In this document: piece by piece, positions 52,352-63,981 of the stretch
Layout: every line of letters begins with the position of its first letter
Numbering within the stretch: position 1 is the first letter of the stretch
Source: Helicoverpa zea
Taxonomy: Eukaryota; Arthropoda; Insecta; Lepidoptera; Noctuidae
Direction of reading: 5' to 3'
DNA length: 64,000 nt
NCBI RefSeq assembly: GCF_022581195.2
Contig: NC_061472.1
Location: 7,254,001 to 7,318,000, forward strand
Position numbers and translations under genes: made by a program
The notes under the pieces: model-generated
Database searches by the model: none
What the model was told of the DNA's origin: nothing
Seen by the model: the letters and a program-made list of their open reading frames with translations, nothing else

Positions 52352-52358
52352 TTATATA
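52352..52358 (-). promoter_or_regulatory. TATA box of the minus-strand cuticle gene
   Basis: TATATAA on the minus strand, 66-72 bases before the start codon at 52286. Confidence 0.7.
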
Positions 52359-53720
52359 CAAGCGAGGCAGCCCCGCGGCGAAAGTAGCTGAGAATACAAC
52401 TAGTAGTACAAGTAGTAGTCTTGAACTACAAGGCCTACAAGTCAAATATTTGCATAGAGAAAATAAACAGGGACGTTATCGATGCCTTACTAACACGATA
52501 GCACAATAGACTTTTAATCATAATAGGCCATTACGAAAGTGATACAATAATAAATTGTACGGTGTCAAATATTTACGATTATTCTATAAAAAATGCTTCA
52601 ACTTAGTAGAAATTGGCTATTATGATAGTAATGCGATGATAGATTAAATACCGTATCAATGAATTTCTATAAAAATGCTTCTAAAATAAATTATTAAATA
52701 TCAGGCGTTACTTTGCAGAAATCCATCGTATTAAATGTTAGAACATGCTTTATTTGATTTAGTAAAAATCTGATGCAATGATAAAATGGCACCGTAAAAT
52801 GCTTATTACCGTCGTAGCACTATCGTAATATTAACGTAGCGGTGACTCGTAGCGCTCGCGTAGCAGTGCTACGGATGAGGAAGTTTCTTGGGAATAAAGT
52901 AAATTCAAAGCTTACCAATCACTAAATGTCCTTCATACTTGGTTATTGAAAGTTAATTAAGCTAATTATCATGTAGTACATTGTACCTTGTGTTTGTATC
53001 GACATAAAACTAGTCTGTTCCCTAAATCAGGCTAATAGCACTACAATATTGGTTACAAAGCCCATAATAAAAAAACTTCACCACCATGCACATAATATAC
53101 TACAATATGAATAAAAGCAGTTATTTATTTATCGCGGATTCACATTGAAGAAGCAACAGTGCTTACATAACTGTCAGCCGGCCGTCCGCGTGGAACTAAA
53201 TGCTGTCCTTGAACTTGCGATGATGAGCTATTCATAAAGCAGGCGTTTGTTTGTAAGCTTTATCTCTTTAGGCGATCTCTTTATGTGAAGACATCTTATT
53301 ATACGAGTATTTGGGATGAGCATAGAGGTAAGCAGATTTGTGGGCGAAATAAAATGTTAATAAGTAACACAGCAATTATATATATTTTTTTATCGATAAA
53401 AATGTTACGGTAGTCGACAATATAAAAAGTGTATAGTTAGTTCATTATTTTCAATTTCTCTAGTTTTAATAATTGAATATGAAATAATAGCGTCAAACGA
53501 ATATAAGAACATATGTTTATCTAAGCGCTGGTCATGTCCTAATTTCAATTTAATAAATTATAACAATAGATCAACCAACACGCAAGTTTGCAATGTAAAC
53601 AACTTTATTAAATGTCAGAGACAAAAACAAGGTATAATGCGTTAATTGATCGAAGCAAAGTCATCGACCGGTACAATGAGTGCCAATGCTGTGATAATGC
53701 CGCGGGCGATATTATAATCA
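52359..53720. other. Shared upstream region of two divergent cuticle genes
   Basis: About 1.36 kb, AT-rich, no gene. As the only DNA between the two divergent promoters, it probably carries regulatory sites for both. Two CG-richer patches lie near 52850 (CGTAGCGCTCGCGTAGC) and 53175 (CAGCCGGCCGTCCGCG). Confidence 0.45.
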
Positions 53721-53727
53721 TATAAAA
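53721..53727 (+). promoter_or_regulatory. TATA box of the cuticle gene at 53793
   Basis: TATAAAA, 66-72 bases before the start codon. Confidence 0.8.
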
Positions 53728-53792
53728 CAGCAGTGCATAATCCTAATTCATATCATACGTTCTTTAGAACTCGATTGATACACTTCACTAAA

Positions 53793-54683
53793 ATGGCATT
53801 CAAGGTAAATTGAACCGACAATTGGGGTGTTATACATTTCATTGAGAATAGTAAATTTAGAAGAAATTCTAACTTGCTCCCGCAAAAGTTTTTGCTTGTT
53901 TTTGGGTCATTACCCCGCAGCAATAAATCTATTCGTGAAAGGGTTGTAGCAATGTTTCAGATGTTTACAACCCCTTCAATTAAAATTAAGATGTTTTTTG
54001 GCTTTACGTTTATTATCATATGACTTGCCGAACTAATGAAGAAATAGGTTAATTACCACAATACTTCCGAAAGGGGGTTATTTTAAATAAGTATTTTAAT
54101 CGTAATTTTGTATTTCCAGTTTGTTCTGTTCGCGTGTTTGGTGGCGGCAGCGAGCGCTGGTTTGCTCCCAGCAGCGCACGTGACGTACTCAGCGCCCGCG
54201 CACGTAGTGCACGCTGCCCCCGTGGCATACGCCGCCCCCGTCGCCAAGGTGGTGGAGGAGTACAACGCGCACCCCCAGTACAGCTTCGCGTACGACGTGC
54301 AGGACGGTCTCACCGGCGACTCCAAGAGCCAGCACGAGAGCCGCGACGGTGACGTCGTGCAGGGCTCCTACTCCGTGGTCGACCCCGACGGCACCAAGCG
54401 CACCGTGGACTACACCGCTGACCCGCACAACGGTTTCAACGCCGTCGTGCGCAAGGAGGCTCTCGGACACGTCGCTAAGGTCGTCGCCCCTGTTGCCAAG
54501 GTCGTCGCCCCTGTAGCATACGCCGCCCCTGTCGCCAAGATTGCCGCCCCTGTCGCCTACCACTCTGCCCCCGTCGCATACGCCGCCCCCATCGCCAAGA
54601 TCGCTGCCCCCGTGACCTACCACTCCGCCCCCGTCGTGCACAGCGCTCCCCTCGCCTACTCCGCTCCCATCTACCACCATTAA
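53793..54683 (+). CDS. RR-2 cuticular protein (exons 53793-53804, 54120-54683)
   Basis: 191 residues. MAFK, phase-0 intron (GTAAAT, TTCCAG), then [14 protein letters not shown] completing the signal peptide. A short arm ([16 protein letters not shown]) precedes the RR-2 domain at about 50-112 ([44 protein letters not shown]). The tail of [20 protein letters not shown] repeats ends APIYHH. AATAAA lies at 54717-54722, very close to the stop. The RR region shares about 320 bp with the gene at 40041 with one visible difference (ATC/CTC), although introns, UTRs and tails differ. Confidence 0.96.
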
Positions 54684-54722
54684 TTGATTTATTAGTAGTA
54701 TCCTATGATGACTGAAAATAAA

Positions 54723-55352
54723 CAACTAAATTATTGAACTTATCAAATTCTTTCTTTTTACCTTTGATCACATCCTTAACCCTTTCCCAACTGTTTTCAA
54801 TTCAGCCTCCAATTGATAACCCTGGACTTCTTGCGAAATAGTTATTTACAGTGATTGTCTATTTGCCCACTACAACCCATTACAAGTACTGGGTAAATTA
54901 TAATGGTAAGTCAACCAGTTGTCAAAACTTTTAGTTTCTAATCTCTTATGATAATTAGGTAACTATCAAAGATGTACAAATAAAAATGACTCGTGGCATA
55001 ACGAGCTTTCCGAGCAATAAAGGAACTAGATATAATGCAGATTTTCACCCATCCATGCCTGGACTACTTTATCATTGATCGGCTAATACTTCTTAGGGTC
55101 TTTTACTTTCCCAGGAACTTCCGTATATGTTCTGTTGTTCTTTTATGCTCTTCTATCCTAATAAGCACACAAAAAACATAAGTATGTAATCATATTTTTT
55201 AATTTCATAATAGTTGGACAAAAGTCAAGAACGCGTTCAAATTTTCCGCCATTGACAAATTGTAGCTCATTTCCAATTGCGCGCACATCCCTATTGAAGC
55301 GCACACACAATACTAAACGCGAACTTGAGACTGTGTCACAACCCGCGCCCGC
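54723..55352. other. Intergenic between cuticle genes
   Basis: No gene. The right part should hold the promoter of the gene at 55429. Confidence 0.5.
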
Positions 55353-55360
55353 TATATATA
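55353..55360 (+). promoter_or_regulatory. TATA box of the cuticle gene at 55429
   Basis: TATATATA, 69-76 bases before the start codon. Confidence 0.7.
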
Positions 55361-55428
55361 CCTCGCCAGAGACAACGGGAGCATAGTCGAACATCACTTC
55401 GATCTACAACTCCTTCTCATCCACTAAA

Positions 55429-56659
55429 ATGGCCTTTAAGGTAATGTCTTTTCAAAGTATCTAAACTAAACTTTCGTATACGTATCAATAAAAAGTTATT
55501 ATAAATTTGATTCATAAGTTTTTTAATAGCGATAACTTCTAATTATTCTTCAATTTAAGTTAAATTCATAAATGAAATCTCTCATAATATTTGCCCTAAA
55601 TATGTGCCCTAAAGTTTATATTATTTAACTATTTATGACAACTATATTTTAAGCTGCAAATGACTCCTGAGTGTATAACAATACATCTGAATTAAACTAT
55701 TTACTGTCATTATTTTTATTTTCTGATAGTCTTTCGTGAATACCATGTTGATACTTGCATACATTAAAATTACCATCTAATTTTCCTACCATCTGAGTCA
55801 TCTAATTCTTCCTAGTAACTAATTAATTGATTTTAAATACAAACTACAAATTCTTGTGTAGTGTCTCACTGTTCGAAGCTCATTGACATGCGGGAGGCGA
55901 CACCTCGCGTGTCCTTGACGAGCAAGTATCCTCAGCTTGTTAGTAATTTCTCCGCGTGTGCGTTTGCGCAACTGCACTAGTCTCGCCCTCGTAAAACCGT
56001 GTCACTGTTTCAAGTACAACTAAGTAATGTACGGCGCTAAATGAGACCGGTGACTTAAGAAAATAACCGATTTGTTCCAGTTTGTCATCCTCGCCTGCTT
56101 CGTGGCTGTGGCGCGAGCTGGACTGGCTCCAGCAGCTGTCGCCGCCCCTGTGGTAGCGGCCGCACCCGTAGCCGCCAGGCTGGAGGAGTTCGACCCTGTC
56201 CCACAGTACAACTTCGGATACAATGTAGCCGACTCCCTCACTGGTGACTACAAGAGTCAGACGGAACAGCGTAACGGCGACCTCGTTCAAGGACAGTACT
56301 CCCTGGTGGACTCCGATGGCACGCGGCGTGTGGTGGACTACACTGCCGACTCAGTGAACGGCTTCAACGCTGTGGTGCGCAAGGAGCCGCTGGTGGCCGC
56401 CGCGCCCGCCGTTGTCGCCGAGCCCGCCGTGGTGCCCGCCCGTCTTGCCGCCGCTCCCGTGGCCGCTGCCCCAATCGCCGCCGCGCCGGTCGTGGCTGCC
56501 AGATACGCAGCTGCCCCTGTAGCCTACACTGCTGCGTACGCCCCCGCGGCTAGGCTGGCATACCCCGCGCCGGTGGCCGCCGCCTACACGTCATCTTTCG
56601 CGCGGTACGCAGCGGCTCCCTTCGCCTACCCTGCTGCTGCACCCATCGTAGCCGTTTAA
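55429..56659 (+). CDS. RR-2 cuticular protein (exons 55429-55440, 56081-56659)
   Basis: 196 residues. MAFK, phase-0 intron of 640 bp (GTAATG, GTTCCAG), then FVILACFVAVARAG ending the signal peptide. An Ala/Pro/Val arm leads to the RR-2 domain at about 42-105 ([57 protein letters not shown]). A long Ala-rich tail (AAPVAAAPIAAAPVVAARYA) ends APIVAV. It differs clearly from the 40041/51525/53793 trio in domain and tail, so it is an older duplicate. Secreted chitin-binding cuticle protein. Confidence 0.95.
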
Positions 56660-57079
56660 ACATCTGCTACCCGTTTCCTAATGACTGACAACTATGGCTA
56701 ATACAATTTTTAAATGATATATACAGTCTTGTTAATTTCACCACGACCTATTAGAAAAGTTACTCGCATATTTATAACAAGGGGTTATCCTAGACATTTC
56801 TGATGCAAGATTGGTTTGGTTACAAAAATATTCATGTACCTGTTTTTTGGACTCCTGTCGCATTCGCATTAGTTTGATTTGGTTTATTTATTTAAAACAC
56901 AGTTACTGAATGAATATAATAATCTCGTAGTTTAGAACCTGCTTTGTGCAAAAAGCATGCGCAGAAAGTATAGAGATTTTATTTACTGTCAAAACTGGAC
57001 AACCGTCTGATTCATAAAACTTTAGATTTAAAGATTTTTTTTTTATTTGTAAAGGTTTATTTATTTATATTGCACTAAA
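56660..57079. other. Intergenic between a cuticle gene and the ODAD4-like gene
   Basis: 3' UTR of the cuticle gene and upstream region of the next gene. No TATA-like start is obvious, in contrast to the cuticle genes. Confidence 0.5.
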
Positions 57080-58864
57080 ATGGAGGAGAAACAACTTTAT
57101 GGCGCGCTCACGGTGTACCGTGAAAGGGGAGCGTACTTACGGCGACTGGAACAGTTCGAGAAGGCGAAAGCGTCGTATGATGAAGCGTTCAAGAGTAACG
57201 CGGAGGATGTGCGCACGCTAACGGGGCGCAGCCAGGTGTGCGCGGACGCCGTGCGGCCCGTGCAGGCGTACGCCGACGCCGAGCTGGCGCTCAAGCTGTC
57301 GCCCGGCAACATGAACGCGCGCAACATGCAGGCGCGCGCTATGTACACCATGTCCGACTTCGAGCGCTCCGTCGTCATGAACTTCCGCGGCCTGCGTCTG
57401 CGCCGACAACCACCCTACTTCATGGAAGGTATCAACCAAGGACTCGAAACTATCCAGGATTGTGTCGGTGTCAATGCTGGCAATGTAATGTTGGACTTCC
57501 TACCGCTCATTAAGCAGCTCGAAACGGGCCCACCTGATGAGGATGAGCCTCAAAAGGTGTTACATGTAAACCGAATTCCCAAGCAAGAACGTAAGCGCAA
57601 AATGACACAAATGGAGGCCAGAAAGCATTGCACTTTAGCTCGTGTACTTGCAATGAAGTACCTGGGACCTATGGCGTACGATAAATTTTTCCTTCAAGAA
57701 CTCATGGAAGATCCTAGAATTATGTCTGCAAATTCAAGTGGTAGCATAGAACTGAAAGAAATTGTGAAAGAGGCTTTACGATCTCTCAGTGAAAGACAAG
57801 AGATGTTACGTGCTCAAAGGCCATACTACACTATTAAATTAGCTGAAAAGGCAGAATCTAAACACCAGACTAAATATAGGGAGGCTGTTCTGATTCAAGA
57901 ACGAGAAACTGGGGCAAAGACCGCAGAGCGCTTATTGAAACAGATTGAGAAGAGCATGCGCGAGCATCGTATAATGGATTTGATATCTCAGGCCGAGCGC
58001 ATGCAGATGTTCCTCGATGTGAAAACTCCCAGAACATTGCCAGACAAAGAGATTTATACCGATCGCTTGTACAGAGCGGTTGGAGAAGGATATCTGTCGC
58101 AGCATAGACTATCCTATACACTCAGTGAACGTGGTAACCGCCGCAGAATAGCATTCCTTATGGGCTTGTCAGTCGGCCGTCCCACGTCGTTTGATTCTGT
58201 CATGGCAAATTATCCATACAAATTCATTGACATTAAGCATGCCACAGAGAAAGTAATGCTGACTCTTGATATGTGTGAAAATGCTACAATGAAATGTTGG
58301 TTAATGTACGAATTAGCTCGGTTGCTTTCCACGCAGAAAAACTTCGCACTAGCTAAGTTTTATGCGAAGAGATGTCAGAGAGAGGCTCAAGAGTTGGGAA
58401 ATATCACGTGGTGGCTAAACGGATGTTTTGTTCTAATGAGCGGTGACATGCAACAAGGCAACGCAAACGAAGTGCGTATAGAAGTGGAAGAAGCTTACGA
58501 ATGGTCGAAGAAATTACAGGATCCAGAAAGAGTGCAGGCCTTCCTAGCTAAGTGCGCAGAAATGGCGACTGAGGCGGTTACTGGTGACGATCGTAAGGCG
58601 ATAACGGTGCGCGAGCGGCAGATCATGTCAGTGATGGATCCTGAGACTCGCGTGGAGACGCAGGTGCTGTTCAAGCGCATCTCGACGGTGCCGGTCGGGC
58701 GGCAGTTCTCCGTGCTGCCGCGCAAGTCCGACGCCGTGGGCGACACGCGCTCCGAGCGGAAGAAGCGGCGCCAGCGCGGCCTGTCCGTCATCCCGGGGCC
58801 TGAGCAAGTGTTACCAGCCGCGCCCAAGTCTGATGTCCTCGGATACCAAGTATTTGATATTTAA
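57080..58864 (+). CDS. ODAD4: Outer dynein arm docking complex subunit 4-like TPR protein, single exon
   Basis: 594 residues without an intron. TPR repeats occupy about residues 6-110 (YRERGAYLRRLEQFEKAKAS, YDEAFKSNAEDVRTLTGRSQ, YADAELALKLSPGNMNARNM). They are followed by LRLRRQPPYFMEGINQGLET and a helical region with further TPR-like units (LMYELARLLSTQKNFALAKF). The C-terminus is basic (SERKKRRQRGL). The N-terminal TPR block and the FRGLRLRR...F.EGI.QG.E.I segment match TTC25/ODAD4, which helps dock outer dynein arms on axonemal doublets. In insects such genes serve sperm tails and ciliated sensory neurons. Vertebrate genes have many introns, so the intronless state suggests a retrocopy or intron loss. 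AATAAA lies at 59090-59095. Confidence 0.85.
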   Translation: MEEKQLYGALTVYRERGAYLRRLEQFEKAKASYDEAFKSNAEDVRTLTGRSQVCADAVRPVQAYADAELALKLSPGNMNARNMQARAMYTMSDFERSVVMNFRGLRLRRQPPYFMEGINQGLETIQDCVGVNAGNVMLDFLPLIKQLETGPPDEDEPQKVLHVNRIPKQERKRKMTQMEARKHCTLARVLAMKYLGPMAYDKFFLQELMEDPRIMSANSSGSIELKEIVKEALRSLSERQEMLRAQRPYYTIKLAEKAESKHQTKYREAVLIQERETGAKTAERLLKQIEKSMREHRIMDLISQAERMQMFLDVKTPRTLPDKEIYTDRLYRAVGEGYLSQHRLSYTLSERGNRRRIAFLMGLSVGRPTSFDSVMANYPYKFIDIKHATEKVMLTLDMCENATMKCWLMYELARLLSTQKNFALAKFYAKRCQREAQELGNITWWLNGCFVLMSGDMQQGNANEVRIEVEEAYEWSKKLQDPERVQAFLAKCAEMATEAVTGDDRKAITVRERQIMSVMDPETRVETQVLFKRISTVPVGRQFSVLPRKSDAVGDTRSERKKRRQRGLSVIPGPEQVLPAAPKSDVLGYQVFDI

Positions 58865-59205
58865 TGTTTATATTTTGAACAATCTATTCATTGGAGGCAT
58901 TTTTTCATTTATATTCAAATTATCTTATTTTTTTTAATAATAATTACCAGTGTACATACCTTTGTACAATCGTTTTATTTCAAAGTACCTATTTAGAGTG
59001 ATTCTTCACTATCCTCCTTATTACAATTTTATTTGGAATCGGTGCACTTCTATCTGCAGTCATCTCTCCCACTTAGAATGAGTAGTAACAATAAATCTGG
59101 ACGAAATATTATTGCCTAACAAAAGGTAGAAAGAAGAAACAGAAAGTTTTATAATAAATATTAAATTTATTTACAAATAAGATTATCCTTAAATAATCAG
59201 TTTAA
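58865..59205. other. Convergent 3' UTRs of the ODAD4-like and cuticle genes
   Basis: Plus-strand AATAAA at 59090-59095; minus-strand AATAAA (TTTATT) at 59166-59171. The two transcripts end within about 100 bp of each other. Confidence 0.5.
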
Positions 59206-59882
59206 TTAATGGTGGTAAATGGGGGAGGAGTAGGCCACTGGGGCGGCGTGCACCACGGGAGCGGAATGGTATGTCACGGGGGCGGCGATCTTGGCGACGG
59301 GGGCGGCGTATGCCACGGGAGCGGAGTGGTATGCTACGGGGGCGACCACTTTAGCGACGGGGGCGACGACCTTAGCGACGTGACCGAGGGGCTCCTTGTG
59401 CACTACAGCGTTGAATCCATTGTGGGGGTCAGCAGTGTACTCGACAGTGCGCTTGGTGCCGTCAGGGTCGACCACGGAGTAGGAGCCGTGTACGACATCA
59501 CCATCACGGGTTTCGTGCTGGCTCTTGGAGTCTCCGGTGTGTCCGTCCTGCACGTCGTAGGAGAAGCTGTACTGGGGGTTGGTGTCGTAGGCCTCAACTT
59601 TAGCGACGGGGGCGGCGTAGGCTACGGGGGCGGCGATCTTGGCGACGGGGGCAGCGGCGTAGTACGCAGGAGCCGCTTGGACGGCGTGGCTGGTGTACGC
59701 CAGAGGCGCGGAGTAGGAGACTTGAGCGGCCGGCAGGAGTCCAGCGCTCGCCATAGCCAGCAGGCAAGATAGAGCGACAAACTGTAACACAAATTAAAAT
59801 ATAAGATTAATATTATTTAAAACAAAAGTTAAATCATTTTTTGCAAAATTTAAATGAGTCACTAAAGTACCTTGAATGCCAT
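59206..59882 (-). CDS. RR-2 cuticular protein (exons 59882-59871, 59781-59206)
   Basis: 195 residues. MAFK, phase-0 intron of 89 bp (GTACTT, TTACAG), then [14 protein letters not shown]. An arm with [19 protein letters not shown] precedes the RR-2 domain at about 68-130 ([50 protein letters not shown]). A tail of [16 protein letters not shown] repeats ends SSPIYHH. It is close to the 40041/51525/53793 trio in design, but the DNA has diverged, so it seems to have escaped recent conversion. Confidence 0.96.
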
Positions 59883-59941
59883 TTTGGTAGTAGTAATGTT
59901 CGACGGAAGGATAGAACTGCCGCTTACAGTGCACGCTCTCG

Positions 59942-59948
59942 TTTTATA
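59942..59948 (-). promoter_or_regulatory. TATA box of the cuticle gene starting at 59882
   Basis: TATAAAA on the minus strand, 60-66 bases before the start codon. Confidence 0.8.
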
Positions 59949-61129
59949 TTCAGCGTGCGTCCACTCGTGCTCGATTTATGTGACGTCACGAACCCGATCC
60001 GGTAACCGAACTTCGTACATGTATGACAGTTTATTGAAACTTTCGCTTTTAATTGAGGTGCTTAACCAAGGCAAGGACGCGATCTTCAACGGAATGTGAG
60101 CGCCCGCGTCCTGCGCCCGCGCACTGAACCGATGCATGTAGGTACAGATATAACTATAGGTACTGTTCAATATCGTGTAGTATAAAGGCCGGTCAGATTC
60201 CAGGTAGTCGAGTATTCGTGAATTTTGGGCAGAAATCGACACTGATCTTTCACATGATTTAGCTGCTGTAAATTGGCGTGGTAGTTGAAGGTTCAACACA
60301 TTATTTACTAGCTTCTGCCCGCGGCTTCGCCCACATGGTGTGTTGATAAAAATTGCCTATGTGTTATCCAGGGTTTTCAATTTCAGCCATATCGGTCTAG
60401 CCGTTTTTGCGTGAAAGAATAATAAACATACATCCATACATTCAAATCAACTTTTACATTTATAGTACACTATATACGTTATAGTTCACTATATAGTAGG
60501 ATATTAGTAAGGTACTTAGTCTAGTTCCCTTCAACTTACACAACAAATACTTACTCGTAGCTTAGTTTCCTTCAAATTAAGTAGGCATGTATTTTGAATT
60601 CGAGATATTCAATTCTAGCCTTAGGCCGTTTTCGAGGTGGTTTTTGAAAGTGTATCTAATTGTAGCACTTGTTAGAGTCCAGTTATATTGCACTAGTTTC
60701 GAGATTACATAAGACACATGAAGTTCAATCCTTTTGATTAACGTTATACATATTTACACAATAGCTTTGTTGATAGACTCTCTATTTCCATAACCTCTAT
60801 TTTTCACAAGCTCTCTCTACAAGTCATGTTAAATTCCTATCTCCTGTAAGCTTGAATCTTCAAAACTTTAAAGGTAATCAACAAAAAAAATAAAAGCTGC
60901 CTTTAGCATTTAAAGAAATTAATATAATTTGTTCCTCATCGTATATTCCAAGTTCATTGTCCATTATATATAGGAATGGTATTTATATACCTAATCGTGA
61001 TGAATTATTTGGTTTACTTAATAAAGAAACAACAAATAAAATTATAAAAAGCGTTTATTTACATAAATAACAATAGTATAAAAAGATCCTAATAGTAAAC
61101 ATATCAACAACAAAATTGTAATAATTCAT
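59949..61129. other. Intergenic with a dispersed repeat
   Basis: About 60306-60440 is a common type of degenerate repeat (CTAGCTTCTGCCCGCGGCTT, TATCGGTCTAGCCGTTTTTG, CATACATCCATACATTC). The minus-strand polyadenylation signal of the next gene is TTTATT at 61054-61059. No gene. Confidence 0.5.
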
Positions 61130-63283
61130 CTAGAAGTAGTAGGGGTTTGGTAGCCTGGGGGCGAAGATGGGGGCCGGGGCGGGGGCGAAGACCGGAGCCG
61201 GGGCTCTCGCTAGGATGGGAGCTGGTGCTACGACGGGGGCCGGAGCTACAACTCTCGCGGGGGCTGCGACTACGAGCGGCTCGCGGCGTACAACCGCGTT
61301 AAAGCCGTTTAGGGGGTCAGCTGTGTAGTCGACGATTCTCCTGGTGCCGTCGGGGTCAACGACTGAGTAGGAGCCGGTGACGAGGTCCCCGTTCCTGTGC
61401 TCCTGGTGGCCCTTGTAGTCTCCGGTGAGGGAGTCCTGGACGTCGTACCCGTAGGAGTATTGGGGGAGGGGGTCTACGCGTGCCACGGCGACGGGAGCCA
61501 CGACGCTCGCGCAAGCCACGCCTACCATGCAGATGAATACTACAATCTGGAATAGATGAAGTAGGGTTAAAGTTGAAGTCAAAGTCACTTATTATTTGCA
61601 AATATGGATTCAAAGACAGGTATAAACTAGATTATTAAAGTTTAACATTGTTAAACTTTGGTTAAGTTAACCGTTTTAAAATCGTTCTAACATTTATTGA
61701 GTTGTTTGTTACAATATCCTGTTCTTACATCTACAAAAACTGTTTCTATAACCATACTACATACCACTACCAAATCAATTTCACCTAGACGACGTCCACA
61801 GAATAAAATATGACGTATTAATATCGCAATAAGTGTTACACAATAATTTAATAAGATTGAGTAACGATAGTTGTCGCATTGTTTACAAGTGCGGCGTCCA
61901 CTAGCCTTGCAACATGCTTTAAACCCTTTCTTCGTAACTAGACGCGATGGGAATCACAAAACGATAAATGTATGCACCGCAAACTTCGCTTGAATTTTAA
62001 CGAAATGTTAATTGACTGGCTGGCTGCGATTTTACGATTTTGCGCAGCCGTTTTGTGCAGTAAATTACATTGTTTGCTCTATATTCTTTATATTTATATA
62101 TTTGACCTATTTACGAGACCTATTTAATAAATAGACTTGGATCTTTAAGCTCGGTTTTACGTTTTTGATGTCATATATTATGATATCGCTACGAATTGCT
62201 ACGCCAATAAAATGCGCCCTTTGCGCGCGTTGAAGTCTTTTCAATTACGATATAATATTAACAATAGTTTCCTACTACATGAACTCTAAAATTACTGAGA
62301 AAAAATTACCGGTGCCTCTTTCGTGTATATGATTGATTAAACTCTTCTCTCTTTGTTAGAACTATAGTAAATCCAATAAGCGGGTTTCACGAGGTCCCAA
62401 GGGATAACTGCTTATTGTTAACATCATTTGTGCATTTCACAATCAATAACGATGTCTATCAAATCACAAGCTTTCATGCTTCAAATTAACATACAATGAA
62501 CTATTGAGTTGGAACTTAAGGTCGCACTACGAACGTATATATTAGTCATCAATTATTATAAAACTTCAATGAAAATGCTCAATAAAAGGTTCTTGAAACA
62601 ACGATATTTTTATATTTATCCTTGACCATGAAATAATTGGACACGAAGTTGAACCTTTTTATTGGTTAAATAAATATGTATTAAGTAGTGAACTAATTCA
62701 TTGTTAAGTACATACATTTTAAACCACCCGATTCTGTCAAATTTTACCAATCGAACATTAACCTTCCACTATTGTGATAAGGTTGAAAATCTATTGAAGA
62801 AATTTGACAGGTTGAGGTAGGTTGTCTATGCAGGGACGAATCGAAAGCGCCAGAAAGAAGGTAGTGTCGCAAAGTGTCCCGATATGGATCGCGTTGGTCA
62901 ATATGCGTGTGCGCACCGAAACTGCACGACTCATTGGTATAGACGCTTGTCTGATTATCTTAGAATTAGATGAGAACTTTGAATGACCGACGCTGTTTAT
63001 TTTATTACTTCGAGTGCTATGTTTAATTATAGTTTTGAGGCTAGTGGCAGTTGTGTTTCGAAGTTAAATAAGAACATATCAGTATCTAGCAAAGAATAAT
63101 GACATTAATTTGAACCTGATTGTAAATCACAGTAAATTAAAAGGGCGGGCACCGTTTAAAATGATTCGATAGTAAACCAATTAGAACACTCAACTAAAAC
63201 TGGATCAAAAGTAAAATTAAGCATTTTTTTTTTTCAAAATCGATTAATTACTAAAATTTTCAAAAACTCACCTTGGAGTCCAT
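61130..63283 (-). CDS. RR-2 cuticular protein (exons 63283-63272, 61546-61130)
   Basis: 142 residues. Exon 1 encodes MDSK instead of MAFK. A 1.7-kb phase-0 intron follows (GTGAGT, TTCCAG), then IVVFICMVGVACAS completes the signal peptide. The RR-2 domain comes early, at about 34-98 ([57 protein letters not shown]). A Pro/Ala tail (APAPVVAPAPILARAPAPVF) ends PNPYYF. The far upstream exon is chosen because its donor, phase and position after a TATA box match all other genes in the cluster. A start within 61588-61547 would read through the acceptor and give no signal peptide of this type. Confidence 0.92.
61547..63271 (-). other. Long intron of the last cuticle gene
   Basis: 1.7 kb, AT-rich, no exon, RNA gene or clear transposon. 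Large first introns in cuticle genes often carry enhancers (inference only). Confidence 0.5.
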
Positions 63284-63352
63284 GTCTGTTTGCTTAGGAT
63301 GGGATGGTCACAGTCCTCGAGGTGGAATGTGCCATCCACAGCCGCCCCCGCG

Positions 63353-63359
63353 TTATATA
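63353..63359 (-). promoter_or_regulatory. TATA box of the last cuticle gene
   Basis: TATATAA on the minus strand, 70-76 bases before the start codon at 63283. Confidence 0.7.
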
Positions 63360-63981
63360 TCGAGCACTTCGCAACTCGGGACGTGAGGTCCATACAAGCC
63401 GCTACGTTGAAGAAAGTTATCGAACGCAATGACTCTTGCGATACATGTTACGTTTCACGAACTTGCTTTCGTTGTTTTCGGTGTTGGTTTTCCGGGTTTG
63501 ATTGGTTGGAAATTTTTGATGGAAATTGGAAGGATTTGTGGTCACCCTAATGCTCCTTGGAACGCTACGTTTACACAATACATCAGTTCTAAGCTGGATC
63601 GGATATTAACTTGCAGGATGCTGATGCTTGCGGATCAATGGACGTCTATACTCATACACATAAATGACATTGTGACTAAACAGTATCCTTAAAAAACGTA
63701 TCCGACTTCCAAATTGATGTCTCCGAATGAACATATTACACGACACAGGTAAATTGCCACCCTGTTTGTAGAATGCCATACACTTTTGTCGCATACTTTT
63801 ATAATTTTTGTCAAATTGGTTTTGCGATGTAACAATGACTTTTACCAACACAATGATAATTAAGGAGAAATTATGTACTATCTACTTATCCCATATGTTG
63901 ATTGTATCATCTTGAACAATCCTTATTAGTATAATTATAACGACAGTAACTCTGTTTGTCTAGAGATAGTCTAGAGATTGT
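63360..63981. other. Intergenic upstream of the last cuticle gene
   Basis: No gene. The short open frames here show no family signature or coding bias that I can recognise. Confidence 0.5.

Noticed and set aside
63290..63692. Overlapping 86- and 87-residue frames near the right end
   Set aside because: Cover the promoter of the minus-strand cuticle gene; Cys/Trp/Phe-rich without a domain.
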